Positions 17,688 to 26,134 of a stretch of 64,000 nucleotides of DNA are shown here, piece after piece (position 1 is the stretch's first letter; every line of letters begins with the position of its first letter). A model generated the notes under the pieces. It was not told where the DNA came from. It saw only the letters and a list, made by a program, of their open reading frames with translations, and ran no database searches. The DNA is from Sarcina ventriculi (GTDB lineage: Bacteria; Bacillota; Clostridia; Clostridiales; Clostridiaceae). Location of the stretch: the NCBI RefSeq assembly GCF_900456775.1, contig NZ_UAUL01000007.1, forward strand, positions 372,001 to 436,000, in the 5' to 3' direction. A program made the translations under genes and the position numbers.

Positions 17688-19778
17688 CTATACAACTTTT
17701 TTATATTCTCTTACATATTTTTCTTCATTTTTAAAATTACATTTATACATTGTTTTTTGTATAGGCTTATCTAACAAATATAAAAGCCCTGGAATTACAA
17801 ATAAAACTATTACCGTTGAAAGAACGGTTCCTTTTGATATTAAATCTCCTAACTGACTTATGATTCCATGAGTTGATATCACGCCTAACAATACTCCTGA
17901 TAAAGCTAATATTGTAGCTGATGTAAGTATTGATAACGATACTGAAGATATTGTTTTTAATAATGCTTCTTTCTTGTTATATAATTTTCTATTTTCAACA
18001 TATGAATTTGATAAAAGTATTGCATAGTCTACAGTTGCACCTAACTGTATAGAACTTATAATCAAATAAGCTATATAATAAAGACTATTCCCTACAAAAT
18101 AAGGGATTCCTAAGTTAATCCAAATAGCAGTTTCAATAGCTAAAACTAAAATTACAGGCATTAATAATGATTTAAATGCAATTAATAAAACTATAAAAAT
18201 AGAACCAACCGCAATTAAGTTAACCCTAATATTATCTGCTGTAACAGTATCCATTAAATCATAGGTACTAACACTTTCACCTGCTAATAAATAAGAATCT
18301 CCATAATACTTTTGAGCAATGCTTCTTATATTTTCTATAATTGAAAAAGTCTCATCTCCCTCAAAATCAGCTTTTATATTAATAACCATACGGCTATAAT
18401 TTTCAGAAATTAACTTGCTTAATGTTTCTTCATCTAAATATTCCATTGGAACTTTAGCTCCTGCTTTATCTACATAAGAAATAATAGAGCTTATCTGTGG
18501 TATACTTTTAAGTTCATTGCTAAGTTTGGTTTCTGTGGCAAAATCACCCTTTGGTACCATAAGAACTGCCATATTTGATTTTCCAAATGTATCTTCAATT
18601 AATGCAGTATCTCTACCTAACTGAGTACTTTCATTAAATATTTTAGAAGAACCATAATAAAAACTATTGTTTTTTTGTGCTAAATAAGCTGGTGCTATTA
18701 TAAAAATAAAAACTAAAGATACTGGAATCATAACCTTAGAAATCAATTTCGAAAACTTATCAAATTTAGGTAAAAATGCTCTATGTTTTATTTTATCTAT
18801 AATCTTATAACAATATAAAGTTAAAACAGGTAATAAAACTAAAACAGTTATTAAACTTAAAGCTATTGCTTTTGCCATAACAATTCCCATATCAGGACCT
18901 ATTTTAAATCTCATTAATATAAGAGCTGCAAAGCCTATAACTGTTGTTATACCACTTGAAAAAATAGAGCCAACAGAGTTTACAGAAGCTTGTACCATTG
19001 CTTCTTCTGCATCTAAACCTTCTTTTCTAAAATCAGCAAACCTATGTAGTAAAAATATCGCATAATCCATTGATACAGCTAATTGAAGAACATTTCCTGC
19101 AGCATTAGTTACAAAAGATATCTCGCCAAACAAAAAATTACTTCCTTTATTTAGCACAATAGCTATACCTATTGTTATCATAAATAGTATTGGTTCAAAC
19201 CAAGATGTTGTTGTTATTGCTAAAATAATTAAACAAATAGGAATTATAAACAATATAATTTGGCTAACTTCCTTAGTAGTTGCATCAGCTGCAACCACAG
19301 TATTAATTATTGAACCAGCCATTGCATTATCGTCTCCAATTAATTCTCTAATTGAATTAACAGCTTCTTCTCTTTTTTCCTCATCAACAGTTAAAGTAAA
19401 TAAAGCTGCATTATCCTTATAGTACCCTTCTATAATTTCATTATCTAAAGTTTCTAATGGCTCTTTAATATTTGCAACGTCATCAAGCCATGTAACATCA
19501 CTTACTCCATCTATTTTAAGCAATTTTTCTTTAATTTCTAAAGCCTTTGGAATCGTAAGATTAGACACCATAACCCGTGCATTTGCTACATCTCCCCCAA
19601 ACTCTTCCTCCATAACGTTAATGGAAACTGTGGATTTTGTATCTTCAGGAAGATAGTCATTCATATCATAATTTACAGAAACAAAATTCCCTGAAATAAA
19701 ACATATTATTACCGCTATAAGAAAAGTAACTATAATTGTTTTCTTATGACCAACTATCTTTCTAAATATGTTTTCCAT
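17688..19778 (-). CDS. MMPL-family RND exporter (copy 2)
   Basis: 696 residues, paralogous to the protein at 2738-4807 along the whole length. Two porter domains and 12 TMs are predicted; the Asp-Tyr proton-relay pairs are D238-Y239 (SMDYAIF) and the second one in GATVDYAILL. The start is ATG with GGGGTG upstream. The promoter is TTGAAA-17 bp-TATACT (19842-19814). The divergent TetR gene at 19950 and the perfect palindrome at 19867-19902 suggest efflux that is repressed until a substrate binds the TetR protein. The substrate is unknown, lipid-like compounds or drugs being usual for the family. Confidence 0.9.
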   Translation of the reverse strand: MENIFRKIVGHKKTIIVTFLIAVIICFISGNFVSVNYDMNDYLPEDTKSTVSINVMEEEFGGDVANARVMVSNLTIPKALEIKEKLLKIDGVSDVTWLDDVANIKEPLETLDNEIIEGYYKDNAALFTLTVDEEKREEAVNSIRELIGDDNAMAGSIINTVVAADATTKEVSQIILFIIPICLIILAITTTSWFEPILFMITIGIAIVLNKGSNFLFGEISFVTNAAGNVLQLAVSMDYAIFLLHRFADFRKEGLDAEEAMVQASVNSVGSIFSSGITTVIGFAALILMRFKIGPDMGIVMAKAIALSLITVLVLLPVLTLYCYKIIDKIKHRAFLPKFDKFSKLISKVMIPVSLVFIFIIAPAYLAQKNNSFYYGSSKIFNESTQLGRDTALIEDTFGKSNMAVLMVPKGDFATETKLSNELKSIPQISSIISYVDKAGAKVPMEYLDEETLSKLISENYSRMVINIKADFEGDETFSIIENIRSIAQKYYGDSYLLAGESVSTYDLMDTVTADNIRVNLIAVGSIFIVLLIAFKSLLMPVILVLAIETAIWINLGIPYFVGNSLYYIAYLIISSIQLGATVDYAILLSNSYVENRKLYNKKEALLKTISSVSLSILTSATILALSGVLLGVISTHGIISQLGDLISKGTVLSTVIVLFVIPGLLYLLDKPIQKTMYKCNFKNEEKYVREYKKVV

Positions 19779-19813
19779 ATTATTTCACCCCTATTTAAAT
19801 ATTCATGTTTAAA

Positions 19814-19842
19814 AGTATATTTCCTAATAAATGGGTTTTCAA
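19814..19842 (-). promoter_or_regulatory. Sigma-A promoter of the second MMPL operon
   Basis: Minus strand TTGAAA (19842-19837), 17-bp spacer, TATACT (19819-19814). It lies just downstream of the palindromic operator at 19867-19902. Confidence 0.7.
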
Positions 19843-19866
19843 TAACCAATGATTTTAAAATAGTGG

Positions 19867-19902
19867 CATAATACTCATTCTTGATATAATATGAGTATTA
19901 TG
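19867..19902. promoter_or_regulatory. TetR operator between the MMPL operon and tetR
   Basis: Perfect inverted repeat with 12-bp arms CATAATACTCAT / ATGAGTATTATG and a 12-bp centre. The centre ends with TATAAT (19885-19890), the likely -10 of the rightward tetR gene, so bound repressor would block tetR directly and could also cover the upstream side of the MMPL promoter. No good -35 for tetR is visible. Confidence 0.7.
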
Positions 19903-19949
19903 AGTAAATTTTTTTATAAAATTATTTAAAATTGAAAGGAAGTATATTT

Positions 19950-20519
19950 ATGGATAGGCGTGCAAGAAGAACACAAAGTAAATTAAAAGAAGCACTTATA
20001 ACACTCATGAAAAATAAAGATATTAATCAAATCACAGTAAAAGAACTTGCTGAATTAGCTGATATAAATAGAAAAACTTTCTATCTCCATTATAGAGATA
20101 TATTTGACATGCTAGATAATGTAAAGCAAGATTTATTAGAGGAGTTTACACAAGTTATATCTTTACATAATGATATAAAAAATGACGTAGATCAGCCTCT
20201 TTTGCTTATGAAAGATACTTTTGAATTTGTAGACAAAAATTCTGAAATATTATCAATTTTAATAGGAACAGAACTAAATTCTGATTTTATTTTTATAAAT
20301 AAAATGAAAGATTTAATGAAGGAACATTGCGTTAATGTTTGGAATAAATTATATCCTAATGTTAATAAAAATAACTATGATTATCTTTATTCTGCTGCCT
20401 TTTATGGTTATATTGGACTTGCTCAAACTTGGATTAATTCAGACAAAAAAGATTCACCAGATTATATGGCAAAAATCACCAGTCAAGTAATTTTAAAATT
20501 ATTCGACTCAATAGAATAA
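19950..20519 (+). CDS. TetR-family repressor of the MMPL cassette
   Basis: 189 residues from the ATG at 19950-19952 after AAAGGAAG. N-terminal HTH (RRTQSKLKEALITLM ... NRKTFYLHY) with the DIFDMLDN segment of the DhaS-like subgroup. Divergent from the MMPL/heptad operon with a perfect 12+12 bp palindrome between them; local repression of both transcripts is the natural reading. The first MMPL cassette has no such adjacent TetR, so this protein might serve both copies. Confidence 0.87.
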   Translation: MDRRARRTQSKLKEALITLMKNKDINQITVKELAELADINRKTFYLHYRDIFDMLDNVKQDLLEEFTQVISLHNDIKNDVDQPLLLMKDTFEFVDKNSEILSILIGTELNSDFIFINKMKDLMKEHCVNVWNKLYPNVNKNNYDYLYSAAFYGYIGLAQTWINSDKKDSPDYMAKITSQVILKLFDSIE

Positions 20520-20531
20520 TTTTTTAGATTC

Positions 20532-20594
20532 AAATTAATTTAGATAATGCTTAAGAAATTAAATATCTTCTTTTACATTTATCTAAATTAATTT
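20532..20594. terminator. Long-loop 16-bp inverted repeat between convergent genes
   Basis: Perfect arms AAATTAATTTAGATAA / TTATCTAAATTAATTT with a 31-base loop between the TetR gene and the MBL hydrolase gene, which converge here. Probably a transcription stop, but it has no clear T-run and an unusually long loop. Confidence 0.45.
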
Positions 20595-20599
20595 ATACT

Positions 20600-21418
20600 C
20601 TACAAAATAATAGTATGAGGTTTAACATTTCTATCATGATTTGCAATTATTTCTACACAATTAGATTTTTCAGACATTTCCCTTTCCCATTCCAAGGATT
20701 TTATTAATTGCTTTTTATTTATTGATACGCCTGGAAGTATCATTTTTTCCCAAGATTTTTTTGCATAACCACAATCACTTGTTAATAGCACAAATTTACC
20801 ACTATTTTGAATAAGAGTTGCAATCAATCCTTTTGTATGTCCTGGTACGCTTACAAAAACCACAGATTCATCTCCAAATAAATCAAAAGATAAATTATTA
20901 GGGCCATATTTAGACTTTACCATCTCAAAAGTTTGAAAATTAATTCCCTCCCACATATGGTGTATATATCTAAGCTTATCTTTTCTAGCATCTTCTAATT
21001 CTTCTTTGCTTACAAGGATATTTTTAGCTTCTTTAACTAACTTTAATCCACTAACATGGTCACTATGAAGATGCGTTAAAACAACATACTCAATATCTTT
21101 AGGTTTTATCCCCATTAATAAAAGTTGTTCATCAATAGCTTTATTTTTAGGTAAAAAACCTTTATTTATCATATAATGAAACTTGCCTAAATATTGCTGT
21201 TGATTATTTCTTATATCTGTGTGCCAACCTGTATCAATTAATATTTTTCCCTTAGGATGTTCTATTAAATATGCTGAAACAGGGAGTTTTATTTGATTTT
21301 TGTTTGATCTAAAAAGCCCAGTATAAGCAACTGGATTTAGAGTTTCCTCATGAAAAGGAAGTGCTTTATCAACTTGAACTTCACCACAATGTAAAATATG
21401 AATTTTAATCTTATCCAT
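20600..21418 (-). CDS. MBL-fold metallohydrolase, N-acyl-homoserine-lactonase-like
   Basis: 272 residues. The metallo-beta-lactamase motif HLHSDH has H116, H118, D120 and H121; the other dinuclear-metal ligands are expected in VPGHTKG, TSDCGY and ANHDRN. Overall organisation matches the AHL lactonase branch (AiiA/AttM), which opens lactone rings. Clostridia do not make AHLs, so the true substrate may be another lactone or ester. The TetR at 21610, 191 bp upstream on the same strand, is a possible regulator. No strong ribosome site is seen. Confidence 0.82.
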   Translation of the reverse strand: MDKIKIHILHCGEVQVDKALPFHEETLNPVAYTGLFRSNKNQIKLPVSAYLIEHPKGKILIDTGWHTDIRNNQQQYLGKFHYMINKGFLPKNKAIDEQLLLMGIKPKDIEYVVLTHLHSDHVSGLKLVKEAKNILVSKEELEDARKDKLRYIHHMWEGINFQTFEMVKSKYGPNNLSFDLFGDESVVFVSVPGHTKGLIATLIQNSGKFVLLTSDCGYAKKSWEKMILPGVSINKKQLIKSLEWEREMSEKSNCVEIIANHDRNVKPHTIIL

Positions 21419-21609
21419 AATCTTATCTTTGTTCTAAAAAATACATAATATAAGTTTTAGAAACTCCTTCCTCTAAATTTATTTAATCATGCTATTTTAT
21501 TTAAATAAGCATGAAAACCTCTTGGTTTTACATTAAACTTATAAAAAAATAATATCACTAGAAATTCTCCGTTAACACTACACATTTTCAAAAAATGTAC
21601 TAAATTAAA

Positions 21610-22188
21610 CTACTTATTTTGTATAGCTGTTAAAAACATACAAATAATTTCATTTGAACTTTCTCTCTTTACCTTATCTTTATTTGAAATCCAATATGTA
21701 TAGCCACTAATTGCAGCAGACGCTATCATCTCTATAGCAAGTTCAATATTTATATTACAATTTTCCTTTGAACATTTATCATAAAAATGATATTTGATTC
21801 CCTTCTTCCATTTATTTATAAATCTAATATTAGGCTGCTTTACAAGAAACAAATAAAATAAATTAAAATTTTTATCAATATAATTTATAGTCTTTTCAAA
21901 AAACTCCATTGATTTTAAATCTTTTATATCTGCATTTAAAATATCATCATTTATAAGAATTAATTTATTTATAACTTCATCTTCAATTTCCTCAATGACT
22001 TCCACAATATTTTTATAATAATGATAAAAAGTTGTCCTTGCTACATACGCTTTTTGACAAATATCCTTTACTGTTATCCTTTGAAAATTCTTAATTTTAT
22101 ATAACTCTAAAAAAGCTTCTTTTATTTTTATCTTTGTCATATTCAAGACATTTTGTTTAACAACGGTTTGTGTTTTATATGGATTCAT
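21610..22188 (-). CDS. TetR-family regulator
   Basis: 192 residues. The HTH lies at about 17-65 (ITVKDICQKAYVARTTFYHYY), preceded by a short basic tail. The C-terminal half is helical and unassigned. GAAAGG ribosome site. The closest same-strand gene downstream is the lactonase-like hydrolase, which may be its target. No palindrome is evident near either start. Confidence 0.8.
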   Translation of the reverse strand: MNPYKTQTVVKQNVLNMTKIKIKEAFLELYKIKNFQRITVKDICQKAYVARTTFYHYYKNIVEVIEEIEDEVINKLILINDDILNADIKDLKSMEFFEKTINYIDKNFNLFYLFLVKQPNIRFINKWKKGIKYHFYDKCSKENCNINIELAIEMIASAAISGYTYWISNKDKVKRESSNEIICMFLTAIQNK

Positions 22189-22439
22189 ATTAAATTAACC
22201 TTTCTTCTATTCTTCTCAAAATTCATTTATCCTACACTAAAATGTTATTTTTGTTTTAAAATATATATAATCTTGTCAAAATATCTCCCCAACAAAATAT
22301 ACTCTAAATATTATTATAATCTATACATAAAATATTTTTTCTTCTTTGTTTATATAGTAATTTTTTGGAAAGTATTATTGGTATAGGAATATATTTTAAT
22401 ATAATTATTTTTTACTACTATATATTAAGGAGGATTTAA

Positions 22440-22970
22440 ATGGTAAAAAAGAAAAGAAAAATATTATTTTTGCTATTTTCAATTGTGGCATGTTTAATGT
22501 TACAAGGAATGTCCTATTCAAATCAAAATCTTAAAACTGTTGAAAATAAAACATTACTATCATCAACTTCATCTAATTGTGATACAGGTCTAGTTACAGC
22601 TTCTGTTTTAAATGTTAGAAGTGATTCATCATCTACTTCAAGTATAGTTGGATATTTAGCTAGAGGAACTAAGGTAGATGTGGTTTACAGAGAAAGTAAT
22701 GGATGGTATATGATAAAATTTGGAGATAAATATGCTTATGTTAGTGGAAATTATATATCTATAATAAATTCAAATTCTCTTCCTGTAATTAAAACTGGAA
22801 AAGTTACAGCCTCTAAACTTAACGTTAGAAATAGTTCATCTACTTCAAGCGAAATAATTGGAACCTTAAAAAGAGGAGATGTAGCTGAAATAGTATCAAA
22901 AGAAAATGGTTGGTATAAAATCAAATACTATAATTCCTACGGCTATGTAAGTGCATCATACATTAAATAA
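22440..22970 (+). CDS. Secreted protein with two bacterial SH3 domains
   Basis: 176 residues. A signal peptide covers about 1-27 (basic, then LFLLFSIVACLML). Two SH3b domains follow (about 50-108 and 119-176), each with the LNVR ... GTKV ... NGWY.I ... YGYVS pattern. Such domains bind peptidoglycan. There is no catalytic domain, so this is a small wall-binding protein, perhaps a regulator or ligand of wall hydrolases. The domains resemble those of the carboxypeptidase at 44229. AAGGAGGA ribosome site. Confidence 0.9.
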   Translation: MVKKKRKILFLLFSIVACLMLQGMSYSNQNLKTVENKTLLSSTSSNCDTGLVTASVLNVRSDSSSTSSIVGYLARGTKVDVVYRESNGWYMIKFGDKYAYVSGNYISIINSNSLPVIKTGKVTASKLNVRNSSSTSSEIIGTLKRGDVAEIVSKENGWYKIKYYNSYGYVSASYIK

Positions 22971-23013
22971 TAACCTCTTCATAAAAATAATCTAAATTTT
23001 ACTTATAAACAAC

Positions 23014-23048
23014 AAAACAGCACCTAAATTAGGCGGTGCTGTTTTGAT
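23014..23048 (+). terminator. Terminator of the SH3b gene
   Basis: Perfect 11-bp stem AAAACAGCACC / GGTGCTGTTTT with a 10-base loop. Confidence 0.85.
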
Positions 23049-23101
23049 TGTTTCTCCACTCTACGCTTTTAAAATAATATAGACATTTTTTATTTATATA
23101 A

Positions 23102-23479
23102 CTAATACTGTTTTAACTCGCTTTCCTTCTTCACAAGACTTTCGTATCTATCTATTTTATAATCTAATCTGTCTATTGTTGTTTTTATTTCTTTCATTTT
23201 TTTTACTAATTCTTTACGTTGCTCTATTAATATATCTCTCCTAGCTTCAACAGTTTCATCACCTTGTTGAAGTAAAGTAACATATTCAATTAATACTTCA
23301 ATAGGAAGCCCTGCTCTTCTCATACATTTAATAAATTCAACGTTTCTACAATCTTGCTCTGTGTAATTTCTAATTCCATTTTTATTACGATTTACTTTAG
23401 GAATTAATCCAACACGTTCATAATAACGAAGTGTATCTGCGGTAAGTCCATATTTTTTACTTACTTCTGCAATTGTCAT
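23102..23479 (-). CDS. MerR-family regulator, AdhR-like
   Basis: 125 residues. The winged HTH (MTIAEVSKKYGLTADTLRYY) is followed by a coiled-coil dimerisation helix (about 75-120). Cys52 in FIKCMRRAGLPI matches the conserved thiol of AdhR-type MerR regulators, which sense aldehydes and other electrophiles; Cys44 is extra. It follows the aldo/keto reductase stop by 20 bp, so it is the last gene of that operon. Three MerR-type promoters with 19-bp spacers and a shared palindrome lie in this window (25256, 26015, 35745) and are its likely targets. Confidence 0.9.
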   Translation of the reverse strand: MTIAEVSKKYGLTADTLRYYERVGLIPKVNRNKNGIRNYTEQDCRNVEFIKCMRRAGLPIEVLIEYVTLLQQGDETVEARRDILIEQRKELVKKMKEIKTTIDRLDYKIDRYESLVKKESELKQY

Positions 23480-23499
23480 ATTGTTTATCTCCTTATAAT

Positions 23500-24621
23500 T
23501 TATCCCTCAAAGGTACTAGCAACTTTCTTTAAGTATTTCGTGATTTCAATATGTTGTGGACAAATTTTTTCACACTTTTTACATTCTATGCAGTCTGATG
23601 CTTTCCCATTAATTTTTGTATAATTATTATAATACATTTTTTGCAATACCGAACCATTTCCTCCAACTTGCTTATCTGCATTATATATAGCAAAATACTT
23701 AGGAATTGCTATGTTTTTAGGACACCCTTCTACACAATATTCACATGCAGTACATGGAATAGCAATTGATTCATTGATAATTCCAACAACTTTTTCAATA
23801 ATATCATATTCTTCCTTTACTAATGGTTTAAAGTTTTCCATATAACCTGTGTTATCTAATAGTTGTTCCATGTTAGACATTCCACTTAAAACCATCATTA
23901 CACCTTCATGACTTGCAACATAACGAATAGCCCATGATGGAATTGACATATTAGAATCATATTCCTTAAATAATTTTTCTGCCCTCTCTGGTATCTTTGC
24001 AAGAGTACCTCCTTTGACAGGTTCCATAACTACTATTGCCTTATTGTGCTTTCTAGCTACTTCATAACATTTCCTTGATTGTATACTCTCACTATTCCAA
24101 TCTAAATAATTAATTTGTAACTGAACAAAATCAACTTCTGGATGAGCTGTTAATATTTCATCTAAAAGTTTAGCATCATCATGATAAGAAAAACCAATCT
24201 TCTTAACTTTTCCCTCATTCTTTTTCTCTTGAATAAAAGCAAAACTATTAAATTTTTGAGCTATTTTATAATTTTCTGCACCTAAAGCATGTAATAAATA
24301 GTAATCAAAATAATCTACCCCACACTTTTCTAACTGTTCACTAAATATTCTTTCTTGATCTTCTTGCTTCTTTAAAAACATTGTTGGAAGTTTACTAGCT
24401 AATGTAAAAGTATCTCTTTTATGGCGATTTACTAATACTTCTTTCGCAATATTTTCACTTTTACCCAAGTGATACATATATGCTGTATCAAAATAAGTAA
24501 ATCCCTTATCTATAAAAGTATCCACCATTTTTTTTACTTGTTCTATATCAACACTTGCTGAATCATTTTTATCTAATAGTGGTAAACGCATAAGTCCAAA
24601 CCCTAGTTTTTTTGCTTCCAT
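23500..24621 (-). CDS. Aldo/keto reductase with C-terminal ferredoxin-type 4Fe-4S domain
   Basis: 373 residues from the ATG at 24619-24621 (GGAGGAG six bases upstream). The AKR barrel covers about 1-275, with [12 protein letters not shown] holding the catalytic Asp/Tyr. The C-terminal extension has two Cys clusters, [12 protein letters not shown] and [12 protein letters not shown], typical of two 4Fe-4S centres. This subgroup is common in anaerobes and may couple carbonyl reduction to ferredoxin-type electron transfer. It is transcribed with the MerR gene, probably from the MerR-type promoter upstream of 25211. Confidence 0.92.
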   Translation of the reverse strand: MEAKKLGFGLMRLPLLDKNDSASVDIEQVKKMVDTFIDKGFTYFDTAYMYHLGKSENIAKEVLVNRHKRDTFTLASKLPTMFLKKQEDQERIFSEQLEKCGVDYFDYYLLHALGAENYKIAQKFNSFAFIQEKKNEGKVKKIGFSYHDDAKLLDEILTAHPEVDFVQLQINYLDWNSESIQSRKCYEVARKHNKAIVVMEPVKGGTLAKIPERAEKLFKEYDSNMSIPSWAIRYVASHEGVMMVLSGMSNMEQLLDNTGYMENFKPLVKEEYDIIEKVVGIINESIAIPCTACEYCVEGCPKNIAIPKYFAIYNADKQVGGNGSVLQKMYYNNYTKINGKASDCIECKKCEKICPQHIEITKYLKKVASTFEG

Positions 24622-24674
24622 AAATAGCTCCTCCAAATCACCCTATTATTTTTTAGCTCTATAATCTATTTTAT

Positions 24675-25211
24675 TTATAAACTTTTACCCATTTCATAAG
24701 CTTCTTTCATAGCATTAGTATTTTTAATTTCTCCTACTTTCCAAGCTCCAATTCCATAAATAATATCTTTTTCTACCGCTCCATCTAAACAATCTATGAA
24801 ACCTCTAAAACCTTCTATTGTTCTTTCTAATGCTTCTTTTCTGTTATCTGCTGCTGTCGCAATAAAATAAAATTCTTTATTTTTAATTTCTGTATATCTT
24901 GCAACAGTTCTATCAATTAATGTTTTAATTTGTCCGTTCATTGTATAAAAGTAAACTGGAGTTGCCATAACAATAACATCAGCCTTCACCATTTTATCTA
25001 AAATCTCAGCCATATCATCTTTTTGAATACAAATACCATTATTTTTAGTGCAATATTCACATGCAACACAATAATTTATTTTTTTATCTTTTAAAAAAAT
25101 TTTTTCAACTTCATTTCCTGATTCTTTAGCCCCTAAAATAAATTCATCACACAAAATATCTGAATTTCCACCTTTTCTTGGACTTGAAGATAACACTAAT
25201 ACTTTTTTCAT
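24675..25211 (-). CDS. NADPH-dependent FMN reductase family (iron-sulfur flavoprotein-like)
   Basis: 178 residues from the ATG at 25209-25211, chosen because GAGAG then sits nine bases upstream. Flavodoxin fold; the FMN phosphate loop is SSSPRKGGNSD and the second FMN-binding segment is TPVYFYTMNGQIK. A Cys cluster CVACEYC...CIQKDD near residues 50-67 resembles the compact Fe-S motif of ISF-type flavoproteins. It is preceded by a MerR-type promoter (25256-25286) and followed by the aldo/keto reductase and merR genes. Confidence 0.88.
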   Translation of the reverse strand: MKKVLVLSSSPRKGGNSDILCDEFILGAKESGNEVEKIFLKDKKINYCVACEYCTKNNGICIQKDDMAEILDKMVKADVIVMATPVYFYTMNGQIKTLIDRTVARYTEIKNKEFYFIATAADNRKEALERTIEGFRGFIDCLDGAVEKDIIYGIGAWKVGEIKNTNAMKEAYEMGKSL

Positions 25212-25255
25212 TTTTACCATCTCTCTTTTTAATTATTTTATTATACTCTTTATAT

Positions 25256-25286
25256 ATTTTAACATTTAGAGTTAACTCTAACGCAA
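25256..25286 (-). promoter_or_regulatory. MerR-type promoter A (19-bp spacer with palindrome)
   Basis: Minus strand TTGCGT (25286-25281), a 19-bp spacer, TAAAAT (25261-25256). The perfect 16-bp palindrome TTAGAGTTAACTCTAA (25266-25281) fills most of the spacer. An over-long spacer with a central dyad is the hallmark of MerR-activated promoters. It precedes the FMN reductase/AKR/merR operon. Confidence 0.85.
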
Positions 25287-25331
25287 TACTTTTTTACATT
25301 ATTTTGATTTTATTTAATAAAAAACCTTTTA

Positions 25332-25967
25332 TTATCTTATGAAATTAGTAAATACTGTTGGTTCTACCTCTGGTAATTTAACCCCTGCTTTTATTCCTGC
25401 CTCTTTACACTTCAAGAAAAATGCCATATTTCTTCCTAAGGTTCTCATTGTTTGCATACCTTCTAAATCTTGTTTTACTTCTTCTGGTTTTGCCCCATGA
25501 ACCATATTCCAATATTGTGATGTGATAATTGGTATTTGTAATATTCCAAAATACTTATTTATTTGGTCAAATGTTGCAGTTGTACCAGCTCTTCTTGCAG
25601 ATATTACTGTTGCAGCTGGTTTTAAATAAAATGATTTTCTTCCTCCACAACTATCTGCATAAAATACTCTATCTAAAAATGATGTAATAGCTCCACTAGC
25701 TGCTGCCCAATGTACAGGGGTTCCAAATATAAAACCATCATAATCTTTAGCAATCTCAATAAATTCATTTACTTTATCATTATTAAATACACATTTTTTT
25801 AATTTCACACATGCCTTACAAGCAATACATCCTGATATTGGCTTATTGCCTATCCAAAATATATCTGTTTCAATTCCTTCTTTGTTTAATGATTTTTCTA
25901 CCTCTGTTAATGCAGTATATGTGCATCCCTCTTTATGAGGACTTCCATTTACTAGTAATACTTTCAT
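25332..25967 (-). CDS. NADPH-dependent FMN reductase / flavodoxin-family oxidoreductase
   Basis: 211 residues. FMN phosphate loop NGSPHKEGCTYTAL, Cys cluster CIACKAC...C near residues 47-59, second FMN loop TPVHWAAASGAIT. The C-terminal half is longer than in the neighbour at 24675. GAGGG ribosome site. It has its own MerR-type promoter (26015-26045). The substrate is unknown; family members reduce quinones, nitro compounds or flavins. Confidence 0.88.
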   Translation of the reverse strand: MKVLLVNGSPHKEGCTYTALTEVEKSLNKEGIETDIFWIGNKPISGCIACKACVKLKKCVFNNDKVNEFIEIAKDYDGFIFGTPVHWAAASGAITSFLDRVFYADSCGGRKSFYLKPAATVISARRAGTTATFDQINKYFGILQIPIITSQYWNMVHGAKPEEVKQDLEGMQTMRTLGRNMAFFLKCKEAGIKAGVKLPEVEPTVFTNFIR

Positions 25968-26014
25968 GTTTCAAACCCTCTTTCAAAATATTATTAATTT
26001 TTAACTATATATAT

Positions 26015-26045
26015 ATCCTACTCCTTAGAGTTAACTCTAAGTCAA
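26015..26045 (-). promoter_or_regulatory. MerR-type promoter B (19-bp spacer with palindrome)
   Basis: Minus strand TTGACT (26045-26040), a 19-bp spacer, TAGGAT (26020-26015). The perfect 18-bp palindrome CTTAGAGTTAACTCTAAG occupies 26024-26041. It drives the FMN reductase at 25332. Confidence 0.87.
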
Positions 26046-26050
26046 TAACA

Positions 26051-26084
26051 AAAAAACATAACTAAATATTAGTTATGTTTTTTT
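26051..26084 (-). terminator. Terminator of the flavodiiron protein gene
   Basis: Perfect 14-bp stem AAAAAACATAACTA / TAGTTATGTTTTTT with a short AT loop, running into T-tracts on both strands. It lies directly beside MerR-type promoter B. Confidence 0.85.
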
Positions 26085-26134
26085 AGGCTTGTCCATATTT
26101 TGTTTTATTATTTATATAAAAGGGAGAAAATGTT

